From: Candidatus Methylumidiphilus alinenensis
Lineage (GTDB): Bacteria; Pseudomonadota; Gammaproteobacteria; Methylococcales; Methylococcaceae
Reading direction: 5' to 3'
Assembly (NCBI GenBank): GCA_003242955.1
Contig: QJPH01000533.1
Coordinates: 1-64,000 of the forward strand
Length of the DNA stretch: 64,000 nt
Shown: piece after piece, positions 17,587 to 26,046 of the stretch
Numbering within the stretch: the first letter of the stretch is position 1
How the letters are laid out: each line of letters starts with the position of its first letter
The notes under the pieces: generated by a model
What the model saw: only the letters and a program-made list of their open reading frames with translations
Database searches by the model: none
Told to the model about the DNA's origin: nothing
Translations under genes and position numbers: made by a program

Positions 17587-19491
17587 ATGCCCGATAATTC
17601 CACCCCTGCCAGCATCGCCGGGTTGCCGATAGACACCATCGAACTGGCGGCTTTGCGTATGATCGTAGAAGGGACAGCTCAAGCGACAGCCGAGGATTTC
17701 TTTCGCTCGTTAGTGCGAAACTTGAGCATTGTGACAGGCGTCACCAATGCCTTTATTGCGGAGTTTGCAGATTCCAAAACACGGGTCAGGACCTTGGCTT
17801 TTTGGATGGATGGCGAATTTGTGCAGAACCAGCAGTGGGAGTTGGCGGGCACGCCCTGCGAAGTGGTGCTCTGGGGAAAGTTGTGCCATTACCCCGAGAA
17901 CGTGGGACTACTCTTCCCTAGTGGAGGGGAGGGGGTGGAAAGCTTTCTCGGCGTTCCGCTCCAAGATGCCGACGGAGACATTCTCGGGCATCTCGCGGTG
18001 TTTGACCATCGGGCAATGCCGCCAGAACCAAGGCTGCTGTACACCTTCCAGTTATTTGCGGCCAGGGCCGCCGCCGAACTGAGCAGGGTACGCGCCGTGG
18101 AGCGGCTTCACCAAAGCGAGGAACGTTTCCGCGACCTTTTCGACGAAGCACCCATTGCCTACGTCCACGAAGATTTTCAATCCCGGTTCATTCGTGCGAA
18201 CCGGGCAGCCATCAGAATACTCGGCATGGCGCCAGAACAGGTGTCCGGCACGGTGGGCAAGTCCTTCATACCTGATACGCCAGATGCCCAGCGCCGTTTC
18301 AGAGATGCCTTCGCGTCCATCGGACGGGGGACGGATACGAACGGCGTGGTGCTAGAGCTCCGCCGCCAGGACAACGGCCAGCCGATCTGGATTCAGTGGT
18401 GGTCCAAGCCGGACCCCGGCGGCCAGTATACCCGCACGATGTTCATCGACATTACCGACCGTGTATTGATGGAGCGTGAACAGGCCCGGCTACAAGCGGA
18501 AAATCTGTATCTTCAGGATGAAATCAAATCAGTCCACAATTTCGAGGAAATTATCGGGCGCAGCGAGGCGATTCTGTCGGTGTTGTCCAATGTGCGCCGC
18601 GTGGCGGTCACGGATGCATCGGTGTTGATTCAGGGTGAATCCGGCACCGGCAAAGAGTTGATCGCCCGCGCAGTCCATTCGGCCAGCAAGCGCTGTGACA
18701 AGCCGCTGATCAAAGTCAATTGCGCCGCGCTGCCGACCGGCTTGGTGGAGAGCGAGTTGTTCGGGCATGAGAAAGGGGCTTTCACCGGTGCCATAGCGAA
18801 GCGCATCGGGCGGTTCGAACTCGCCGATGGCGGCACGATATTCCTTGATGAAATCGGAGAGATTCCGCTGGAAGTCCAGGTCAAGTTGTTGCGTGTACTA
18901 CAAGAGCAAGAATTTGACCGTGTGGGCGGCAAATCGCCGATTAAGGTTAATGTCCGCGTTATCGCCGCAACCAATCGAAATCTCTTGCAGGAAGTAAAGG
19001 ACAAGGCGTTTCGCGAGGATCTATACTACCGGCTCAATGTGTTTCCGCTAACCACCCCACCGCTGCGTGAGCGGATCGAAGACATTCCCTTGTTGGTGCG
19101 CTTCATGATTGAAAAGTTTGCCGTCCGGGTTGGCAAGCGCGTCAAGGGGGTTGGCGCGAAGTCCATGCAGCGCCTCCAGTCCTATCCTTGGCCGGGGAAT
19201 ATCCGGGAATTGGAAAACGTGATTGAACGGGCGATCATCCTGGCGGATGAAGCCATCATTGAGATCAGCCCGGAAATGTTGCCAGGATCAATCGGACCGG
19301 CTGATGTTCAAGCCGGCTCGAAACAGGGAGGCACACTCGAATCAGTCGAAAGGGAGCACATTCGGGCTGTACTCGGGCAGGCAAACTGGATTATCGAAGG
19401 TCCTAAAGGCGCTGCGCGGACACTCGACCTTCACCCCAGCACGCTGCGCTATCGCATGAAGAAACTCGGCATTACGCCAGACCGCCACTAA
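17587..19491 (+). CDS. Sigma-54-dependent transcriptional activator (GAF-PAS-AAA+-Fis HTH)
   Basis: The product is a 634-residue enhancer-binding protein. The N-terminal GAF-like sensory domain (about residues 20-175) contains [25 protein letters not shown] domain follows (about 190-310; [16 protein letters not shown]). A linker coiled coil ([19 protein letters not shown]) leads to the AAA+ domain: Walker A GESGTGKE, the sigma-54 contact loop GAFTGA, Walker B IFLDEIGE, and sensor II region [14 protein letters not shown]-terminal Fis-type helix-turn-helix ends [20 protein letters not shown]. The layout is FhlA-like. I start at 17587, with AGAGAGG just upstream. The ligand is unknown. It would activate sigma-54 promoters by binding upstream; the divergent or downstream targets cannot be fixed from sequence. 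Confidence 0.92.
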   Translation: MPDNSTPASIAGLPIDTIELAALRMIVEGTAQATAEDFFRSLVRNLSIVTGVTNAFIAEFADSKTRVRTLAFWMDGEFVQNQQWELAGTPCEVVLWGKLCHYPENVGLLFPSGGEGVESFLGVPLQDADGDILGHLAVFDHRAMPPEPRLLYTFQLFAARAAAELSRVRAVERLHQSEERFRDLFDEAPIAYVHEDFQSRFIRANRAAIRILGMAPEQVSGTVGKSFIPDTPDAQRRFRDAFASIGRGTDTNGVVLELRRQDNGQPIWIQWWSKPDPGGQYTRTMFIDITDRVLMEREQARLQAENLYLQDEIKSVHNFEEIIGRSEAILSVLSNVRRVAVTDASVLIQGESGTGKELIARAVHSASKRCDKPLIKVNCAALPTGLVESELFGHEKGAFTGAIAKRIGRFELADGGTIFLDEIGEIPLEVQVKLLRVLQEQEFDRVGGKSPIKVNVRVIAATNRNLLQEVKDKAFREDLYYRLNVFPLTTPPLRERIEDIPLLVRFMIEKFAVRVGKRVKGVGAKSMQRLQSYPWPGNIRELENVIERAIILADEAIIEISPEMLPGSIGPADVQAGSKQGGTLESVEREHIRAVLGQANWIIEGPKGAARTLDLHPSTLRYRMKKLGITPDRH

Positions 19492-19778
19492 ATGTAGTGA
19501 ACACTGTTATTCACTGATGTTACGCACGGGCATTGATAAAGGCATAAAATGCCACTGTTGATCTGGCTTATTTAAAACGTGTCCCATGAAAAATCACTCG
19601 AGTCTGACCCCTTTGATTTATGGGGAGAGGGAGAACCCGCGAGGGCAGTTTTATAGGTTTAGAAAGTTTGCCCTACACTTTGACGGAGTAGCCCAAAGGA
19701 AAAATAATGAATAGGAGCGCTTTTAAGCTTTCTTTGATTAAGCCCCCTGCATGAACTAGGGGTGTATCATAGGCATTT

Positions 19779-22700
19779 ATGCAGAACTTCTTTAACAACC
19801 AACAGGGCCATCCGATAAACAAACAGCTATTCGAGAATTGGCGGCGGTGGGGTTCGGAACTGGATGATACGGAATTCGCCAATGCCTTCCTTGGGCTGGG
19901 TTTAGTGGCGGGAACTTCGTGCTGGGCCAGCCAGACCAAGTCTGTTGCCGATATTTTGCGAAAACGCGAATTAACGGCGTTGGAAAGAACGTGTTTCTTG
20001 ATCCCCTCCGCTGAAATCGCTATGAGTCTGTTAATTTCAGACTCTCTGAAAGATACCAACGATTCCCCTTGTCTACTGTGGCGGTTTCCCGACCTGCATT
20101 TGACCAGCGAACCAGCAGGTGATCTCGCTCTTTCGGCCATGCTGCCACAGGAGTGGGCGGAGTCCGTGCGCACTATTCGAGATATGCACGCTGATTGCTT
20201 AGCCACGTTTCGATTGCGCGTCATTGAATTCCCAGAAAGCGAACCGGCAGGGCCTTGTCTGCAAACCTTGATGCTGACGAATCCACCCCTCGGCGGCGTG
20301 TCTATGATTTTGAACCTAAACGCTGGCCAAACCGAAAGGGCGACCGCGTCAATCCCCCCGCAATTTGCCTTCGACTGGCCTTTCCGCTTGGGTGCCTTGC
20401 CGGGATCGGATGCACAGGAGACTTTTGAATATCTCCAGAAGGCTTGGCCTAGCTCCGGGCTAACCCGCATAGTTCCTCTGGATAGAAGCAATGCCAATTG
20501 CGATCTGTTGTTACATAGGGGTGATGCGGCAGCCTTGCTGAAAAAACTGCAAACGCAGCCTTTCCCTTGCAAGGCCAATGTCGTGGTGATTGCAAACGGC
20601 AGCGATACTGATCCATCGACAAGAAGATCCACAATGCGCCGCATCGCCGCACTGACCCAGGCCAGTGGCGCACTTCTGTTGGACACCCAAGAACCCCTGG
20701 CCGTGGGCGATGCCCTGAACCAGTTTATGATTGAACTCTCCCACAACCTCAGCTTCGACCAGGCCTGGACTGAGGCGTTGCGGAAACGACGATTGCGCGC
20801 CGATAACATACGCGAGTCCATTGAAGCTGAGCTACTCCTGACGGACGAACTCGCCAGTTTCCGGCTCAGCAAACTGGCAGAAAATCTCAAACAACGCGCC
20901 GAAAATTTACCGCCAAATGCTAAACTCGATCTTTCCTCCCTAAAGCCTCACTGGTTAAGTGTAACCCCAGCCCAATTTGAAATCAGCCACCCTGTTCGTG
21001 GCCCCGCCACGGTTGCATGGGCAGAGGCGCAAGCCTTGAATTTACAGTTGGATCAGCTTGCTTATCATCGAGAAGGCGATGGCGCATCTGAACTGGCGGC
21101 TTTTGCCAAAGCCATCAAGACTGCGCAGGAACCCTCCACTGTCCAAATCGAACGGGCACAGCGGTATCTGCAACAGCAATCCTGGCTTCTGCGCCCGAAT
21201 AATGATGGCTATGATTCTGCTGCGGGGGGGTACATCCTCGGCAGGATGGCACAGGTGCGGATACGCATTGGTCCCCCCGAGCAAGCCTGGCAGTCTTTGC
21301 CTCAGGTTTTCCCTGTTGAGGAATTGCCGCGCCAGAGCCGTTGGCGACTTACCGTCGTGCTATCCGAGCCCAATCAAATTGGGGCCACTTTAAGCGCCAA
21401 CATCACCTTGCCTAGGGACGGTGCAAGCACGACTTGTCACTTTGACTTCCTCCCCAAGCACGAAGGCGCTTTTGAAGGCTGCGTGACCGTGTTGCATCGG
21501 GGGCGTGTGCTACAAACTGCCATGCTCCGCGCCGAAGTCGTCGCCGATGAGAACAAGGCCAATCCAGAAGCGGCCCCCAAGTTTGATGATGTCGCGGTGA
21601 TTAGGCATCACCTTGGCGATCTTGACCAGCGCAGCCAATTCGACATGGCTATTGTGGAGACTCCGGCAAATTCCGCTGCCGGTTTCCAGGCACAGGCTTT
21701 CGCGGCGAGTCAAACCAAGACCCCCGCAACTCACCGAGCCGGCTTGATGAACATCCAGGAATGTCTGGAGGTCGCCAAGCGCATCAATACAAAATTGAGT
21801 TGGGTAGCGCAATCGGTATTGGATTATCAAGACGGATTGGAGGGTGAAGCAGGTAACCGGCTCATTAGGGAATTAGCATTGGAAGGTGCCACGCTCTTTC
21901 TGATGTTATTCAGCGGCTATCTTGAGGAAACCGGCGGGGCACCCGAACTCGCCAAGCAGGAATATCTGCAAATCGTCACCAACCAGACCGACAAGACCAT
22001 CCCCTACGAAATCATCTATGAGCATGAGGTTCCCGATGACGATGCTAAAACCTGTGCGCATTGGCGTGGTTGCCTTACAGCAGGCAAGCTGGCTGACGGA
22101 TGTCAAGGTGGGACAGCAAAAGCGGTTTGTCCATTAGGTTTTTGGGGGTTGAGCAAAGTCATCGAAAGGCATAAAGCCAAAGCGCGGACCGATGACGATG
22201 CGGTCGGGGTGTTTTTACAGTCGGAACCCCGCCGGGAAATGGACGAACTGAAGTTGTCCGGCCACGCGCTGTTTGCCAGCAGCAGCCGAGTAAGCGAGGA
22301 AAAACGGAAAGAAGTGGAAAGTGGACTGAACAAATGGCTGGGCAATGCACCCAGCATCGCCCAGGACTGGAACGATTGGGTGCAGATCGTGGCCGACACC
22401 GGGCCGCGTTTGATCATCGCGCTGCCCCATATCGAAGGCAACGGTGCATCTGTGACGCTGGAAATCAATGACCAAACCATCCGGGCGATACAGATTAAGA
22501 AGGCCCATCTGCTGCAAAACCTACCCAGCGCCAGCCCACCGTTGGTCGCCTTATTAGGTTGCGATGTTGCGGGTACGGGCAATGATTATGGCGAACCCGT
22601 TTTGGTATTCAGAACTAAAGGCGCGGCGGTCGTAATCGGAACCATCGCCACGGTGTACACGGAAAATTCGGCCCGGGTGGCAAGTTTATTAGTCAAAGAA

Positions 22701-22847
22701 CTGCTCTCCAAAGCCACCCAGCCCGAAAGCTTGGGTGCCGTGATTCGCGAGGTCAAGCGTCAGGGGTTGCTACAGAATCTAATGATGTCTCTTTGCTTGG
22801 TCGCCTATGGCGATGCCGACTGGAAACTAGTCAGGGGGCCATCATGA
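19779..22847 (+). CDS. Large CHAT/caspase-like protease, putative conflict-system effector
   Basis: The product is a 1022-residue protein with no signal peptide or membrane span. The last ~150 residues look like a CHAT-type caspase-clan protease. A hydrophobic strand leads to a His (ALPHIEG, His884), and a second strand leads to a Cys (VALLGCDVAG, Cys928). The 44-residue spacing between His and Cys and the following ...AAVVIGTIATVYTENSARVASLLVKELL helix are as expected of CHAT domains. The remaining ~870 residues are unrecognised; residues 480-600 look beta-rich (RWRLTVVLSEP ... CVTVLHRGRVLQTAMLRAEVV) and could be a sensor or Ig-like region. The stop overlaps the start of the MBL gene (ATGA). 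A 405-codon open frame on the opposite strand is a shadow. Substrates are presumably protein targets; the partner C11 protease may be activated by it, or the reverse. Confidence 0.65.
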   Translation: MQNFFNNQQGHPINKQLFENWRRWGSELDDTEFANAFLGLGLVAGTSCWASQTKSVADILRKRELTALERTCFLIPSAEIAMSLLISDSLKDTNDSPCLLWRFPDLHLTSEPAGDLALSAMLPQEWAESVRTIRDMHADCLATFRLRVIEFPESEPAGPCLQTLMLTNPPLGGVSMILNLNAGQTERATASIPPQFAFDWPFRLGALPGSDAQETFEYLQKAWPSSGLTRIVPLDRSNANCDLLLHRGDAAALLKKLQTQPFPCKANVVVIANGSDTDPSTRRSTMRRIAALTQASGALLLDTQEPLAVGDALNQFMIELSHNLSFDQAWTEALRKRRLRADNIRESIEAELLLTDELASFRLSKLAENLKQRAENLPPNAKLDLSSLKPHWLSVTPAQFEISHPVRGPATVAWAEAQALNLQLDQLAYHREGDGASELAAFAKAIKTAQEPSTVQIERAQRYLQQQSWLLRPNNDGYDSAAGGYILGRMAQVRIRIGPPEQAWQSLPQVFPVEELPRQSRWRLTVVLSEPNQIGATLSANITLPRDGASTTCHFDFLPKHEGAFEGCVTVLHRGRVLQTAMLRAEVVADENKANPEAAPKFDDVAVIRHHLGDLDQRSQFDMAIVETPANSAAGFQAQAFAASQTKTPATHRAGLMNIQECLEVAKRINTKLSWVAQSVLDYQDGLEGEAGNRLIRELALEGATLFLMLFSGYLEETGGAPELAKQEYLQIVTNQTDKTIPYEIIYEHEVPDDDAKTCAHWRGCLTAGKLADGCQGGTAKAVCPLGFWGLSKVIERHKAKARTDDDAVGVFLQSEPRREMDELKLSGHALFASSSRVSEEKRKEVESGLNKWLGNAPSIAQDWNDWVQIVADTGPRLIIALPHIEGNGASVTLEINDQTIRAIQIKKAHLLQNLPSASPPLVALLGCDVAGTGNDYGEPVLVFRTKGAAVVIGTIATVYTENSARVASLLVKELLSKATQPESLGAVIREVKRQGLLQNLMMSLCLVAYGDADWKLVRGPS

Positions 22848-23947
22848 CAGGGCCGTTTTTTTCGATAGAAATGTTGCCCGCCAAGCACGGCGATGCCCTC
22901 TGGGTGGAGTACGGCGATGGTCAACGTACTCGCCGCATTGTCATTGACGGTGGCCCGCTTCATGCGTTTCCCGCTTTCCAACAACGATTCCACGATTTGC
23001 CCACTGACGATCAGCGGGTGGAGTTGCTCGTCATCACCCATGTGGATACGGACCACATCGAAGGCATCATTCGACTGCTGGCGGTGGAACGAACTCGCTG
23101 GCCCTTCTTGCCGATGGACATTTGGTTCAATGGCTACCACCATATGGCTGACGAAAACACGCTTGGTGGGCGAGAGGGGGAGTTTTTAAGCGCGTTATTG
23201 CAGCGTCGAGCCGATGAGGAGTGGAATAAAGCTTTCAACCATAAAGCTATCGTCGTCGATAAGGACAGGCTGCCGGTTGTTCAATTGGCGGGCGGCATGA
23301 AGCTCACCTTGCTCTCCCCCGACACTGGTAAGCTGAAAAAAATGCGGCAAAACTGGGAGAAAGGCATCAAGGAATGGAAGATGGATCCAGGCGATCTGGA
23401 AGGTGCGTGGAAAAGCTTGGTGGAGGACAATAAGTTTCACCCCGGGGCAGAGTTGACTTTAGGTCCTGCGGATCTATCGGCAAAGCTGCTGGAACAACTG
23501 AAAGGCATCGACAGTTCCACAGCCAATGGCAGCAGCATCGCTTTCTTGGCCGAATACGGCGGCAAGTCTTGCTTATTCCTGGGCGACGCGCATATGAGCG
23601 TGGTGTGCGCCTCCCTGCGTAGGTTATTGCAACCGGGCAAGGGGCCTCTCCAAGTGGATGCGGTAAAGATGAGCCACCATGGCAGCCACAACAATCTTAC
23701 CCGTGGTTTTTTAGAACTCATAGATGCCAAGCATTTCCTGTTCAGCACCAATGGCGACAAATTCAAGCATCCTGACCATAGCGCAGTGGAGGCCGTCATC
23801 ACGGGGGCACGCAGTCAGGCCACCCTGTGGTTCAACTATCGGTCGCCCTACACGACACCATGGGAGTCTGATTCCCTAAAGCCTGGCGCAGGTTTCTCCA
23901 CCCGCTATCCAGAAGCGGGACAGGAGGGCATCAAAATCGCACTTTAA
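22844..23947 (+). CDS. ComEC-type metallo-beta-lactamase-fold hydrolase
   Basis: The product is a 367-residue soluble hydrolase. The dinuclear metal motif is visible as H66-x-D68-x-D70-H71 in VITHVDTDHIEG. The Asp-containing variant is usual for the ComEC/Rec2 DNA-uptake and competence-type MBL proteins. Further ligands lie in SCLFLGDAHMS and the MSHHGSHNNL motif near residue 280. There are no transmembrane segments, unlike ComEC itself. The start at 22844 overlaps the upstream protease gene stop in ATGA, so expression is coupled. Soluble MBL proteins of this class occur beside caspase/trypsin effectors in bacterial conflict operons; nuclease or phosphodiesterase activity is likely but unproven. 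It forms the middle gene of a three-gene cassette. Confidence 0.8.
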   Translation: MTGPFFSIEMLPAKHGDALWVEYGDGQRTRRIVIDGGPLHAFPAFQQRFHDLPTDDQRVELLVITHVDTDHIEGIIRLLAVERTRWPFLPMDIWFNGYHHMADENTLGGREGEFLSALLQRRADEEWNKAFNHKAIVVDKDRLPVVQLAGGMKLTLLSPDTGKLKKMRQNWEKGIKEWKMDPGDLEGAWKSLVEDNKFHPGAELTLGPADLSAKLLEQLKGIDSSTANGSSIAFLAEYGGKSCLFLGDAHMSVVCASLRRLLQPGKGPLQVDAVKMSHHGSHNNLTRGFLELIDAKHFLFSTNGDKFKHPDHSAVEAVITGARSQATLWFNYRSPYTTPWESDSLKPGAGFSTRYPEAGQEGIKIAL

Positions 23948-23999
23948 TCTAAGGGAGCTTCAGCCTTAGACAACGACAATCCACCAAGAGGCCCAAGCG

Positions 24000-25337
24000 A
24001 TGCTACTACAATCTGAAAATCCCTATCGACCCGAATTGCCGAAGGTTTTGAAGCTGGACCGGGAAGACTTCGTGTTTCACATTGCGCCATCGAATTTGCA
24101 GGCCATGGGCCAGCCAGAAAACTGGTCGGTCATGGCCTACCTAGCCGCTGACTGCGATCTGGCCGACCAGCTTTTCGACGATCTTTTGGAAATGAAGGCG
24201 GTAGGCTCTGGGCCAGGCATGCATGTCTGCGCCCTGTTCGACGGTCCCTTGCTGACTGATGCCTGCTTCGCACGCTTGAGGGCGGATACGCCCTTGCGGG
24301 AAGACCTGATACTGCGTTGGTACGATTTGGAATCCAACAAGCGAGACACCTTGACTTTGGCGTTACGTCTTTCTGCCGCTTGGCCGGGCCGCCATCGCTT
24401 GGTCATTTTGGGTGGCCACGGCAATGGGTGGCAAGGCTTGCTCGTAGACCGGAACATCAGTGGGCAATACTGGCAAAATGCAACCCGCTGCCAATGGCCT
24501 AAGCCTAAGCAAGACTGTGACGCGAAGCTAAAAGCGTGCTTGCAATCGGCCCAATCCACCCTCGAAAGCTATGGTGCGATGAACCTAGCCCTACCCGATC
24601 CCTGCGACATTCTCGCATTAGATGCCTGCTACATGGGCAATATCGAGGCCATAGCTCAGCTCACTGGGCTAGCCGACATCCTGTTAGTCTCAGAAGATAT
24701 AATGCCGGGCGAAGGTTACCCCTACGACCAGATACTCAAATGCTTGCGCGACAATCCAAGCATCACGCCTAAACAATTGGCCGGCCAAATCGTCGCGATC
24801 ACGGCGGCATCTTATCTAGCTAAACCCGGCAGAACTCCGTCTATCACACAGGTCGCGCTACTCGCCTCCGCACTGCCTGCCTTTGCCCAGGCCTTCGTGG
24901 AACTGGTGCAGGCATTGGTAGAGTTTTTCAAAGAAAAGAAGGTCTTATCTGCCCTACGCTATGCCTTCAACGATGCCCCGCGCATGGGGCAAAGCGGCTA
25001 TATGGACATCAAGGGGTTTGTGGAAAGACTGGCTAAACATACCCTGCCAGCCCCCATCGGCGAGCACTGTGAATCCGTGCTGGACTGCTGGGAGAAAATG
25101 GTGATCGCTAAGGCGGCTCCTAGGGGAATCAATGCGCCCAATGGCTTGTCCATCTACGCCCCGCACCCCGAACAATTCGATGTGGCTTATATTGAACAAA
25201 GCAATCAGTTCGCCCATAACCTTGGCATCTGGGCATGGTTTCTCGCTCGTTACTATTTGGAGGAACTAGGCAAAGAGTCCGAGGGACACCCTTTAATCCA
25301 TGCCATTCAAGCGACGGTCGATGTACGCAAAAGTTAG
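24000..25337 (+). CDS. Clostripain-family (C11) cysteine protease
   Basis: The product is a 445-residue protease of clan CD. The catalytic His is in LVILGGHGNGWQG (His140), and the catalytic Cys follows in ILALDACYMGNIEA (Cys210), the signature of peptidase family C11. Upstream, VMAYLAADCDLADQ matches the typical first strand/helix of the family. It has no signal peptide, so unlike secreted clostripain it would act inside the cell. It follows the MBL gene by 52 bases with an AGAGG-like ribosome site, as the third gene of the cassette. The last ~13 codons (after LGKESEGHPL) are read through the start of an IS21-type transposase fragment, so the native C-terminus may have been replaced by an insertion. 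Confidence 0.85.
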   Translation: MLLQSENPYRPELPKVLKLDREDFVFHIAPSNLQAMGQPENWSVMAYLAADCDLADQLFDDLLEMKAVGSGPGMHVCALFDGPLLTDACFARLRADTPLREDLILRWYDLESNKRDTLTLALRLSAAWPGRHRLVILGGHGNGWQGLLVDRNISGQYWQNATRCQWPKPKQDCDAKLKACLQSAQSTLESYGAMNLALPDPCDILALDACYMGNIEAIAQLTGLADILLVSEDIMPGEGYPYDQILKCLRDNPSITPKQLAGQIVAITAASYLAKPGRTPSITQVALLASALPAFAQAFVELVQALVEFFKEKKVLSALRYAFNDAPRMGQSGYMDIKGFVERLAKHTLPAPIGEHCESVLDCWEKMVIAKAAPRGINAPNGLSIYAPHPEQFDVAYIEQSNQFAHNLGIWAWFLARYYLEELGKESEGHPLIHAIQATVDVRKS

Positions 25338-25440
25338 GCGGATGTTTTTCCGCGAGAAGTTGTCGATCAGTGAAATTCAGCGGCGGACCAGTCTGTCGCG
25401 CAACACGGTCAGGAAGTGGCTCAAGGCCGAAAGACTCCAC
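25300..25440 (+). pseudogene. IS21-family transposase (IstA-like) N-terminal fragment
   Basis: Reading from ATG 25300 gives KRRSMYAKVRRMFFREKLSI then SEIQRRTSLSRNTVRKWLKA, the helix-turn-helix start of IstA-type transposases. The similarity stops after about 45 residues and the frame degenerates. It overlaps the end of the C11 protease gene in another frame. It is a remnant, with no integrase catalytic core and no IstB. Confidence 0.7.
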
Positions 25441-25765
25441 CCCTATGCCATGCTCTCTTTATCAGTTCGGTACTCTCCCTCAATTTGAATTGCCGGGCTA
25501 CTTTCTCAAGGGCTTCGTCCATAGTTTGGCCTTGTGCCTTGGCTTTGTCGCCTTCTGTTATAATCTGTTCAAAATCTCTGCGATGGTATGCGTTGTTGTA
25601 TATTTTCGATGCATCGCGGATTTTTTCTTCGGTCGTTGACTTGTCCGGCCATGCGTATTCGGTTGGGCCTTCCTTCTTGGTTTTTGGGCTTGGTTTGGGT
25701 ATGTTGGGTAGGTTTTCACAAACGGACGTAAACTCTCGCAGAATGTTGAAATAGTCAGGTTCCAT
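25421..25765 (-). CDS. Hypothetical protein, weakly supported
   Basis: The frame encodes a 114-residue, highly charged protein from ATG 25765 (MEPDYFNILREFTSVCENLP). The C-terminal half is predicted helical (TTEEKIRDASKIYNNAYHRR ... DEALEKVARQFKLRE). No family is recognised. The frame remains open upstream to 25978, but that extension looks like intergenic DNA. It overlaps the end of the IS21 remnant, and one arm of a 21-bp inverted repeat (25717-25737) lies within it. It could be a cargo gene or chance. Confidence 0.35.
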   Translation of the reverse strand: MEPDYFNILREFTSVCENLPNIPKPSPKTKKEGPTEYAWPDKSTTEEKIRDASKIYNNAYHRRDFEQIITEGDKAKAQGQTMDEALEKVARQFKLRESTELIKRAWHRGGVFRP

Positions 25766-26008
25766 GAGGGTTTGCGCCGAATTTGAGCCACCCAGTTTAA
25801 GTCCGTTTTCCGTGGGGGCTTTCCTTGGGTCGTCAAGATTCGGCGGAACGCTTCTGATCAGTGGTATGAGTCTATGATTGATGCGCGTCCCCTGACGGGC
25901 GCACGGGGCAAGACAAGTCGCCTTGTCTGCCTTGCCAGCCCCGGCGTTTTTCCGGGCGCTACGGCCAGTGGAGGCCAAAAGTCCTATGAGAGTTTACGTC
26001 CGTTTGTG
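25717..26008. repeat. Perfect 21-bp inverted repeat pair
   Basis: CACAAACGGACGTAAACTCT plus C at 25717-25737 is exactly complementary to 25988-26008. The 250 bases between the arms carry the upstream end of a hypothetical gene and no other recognisable feature. The arrangement suggests a decayed insertion or an inverted duplication in this IS-scarred interval. Confidence 0.6.
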
Positions 26009-26046
26009 CAAACTCACCCTTTCTTGGATCACATGGAGCTTTCTTG

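Noticed and set aside
19673-20890. 405-codon open frame on the minus strand
   Set aside because: It lies antisense to the 1022-residue protease gene; its product is Ser/Arg-rich with no domain, and the plus-strand gene has motifs and coupling to its neighbours.
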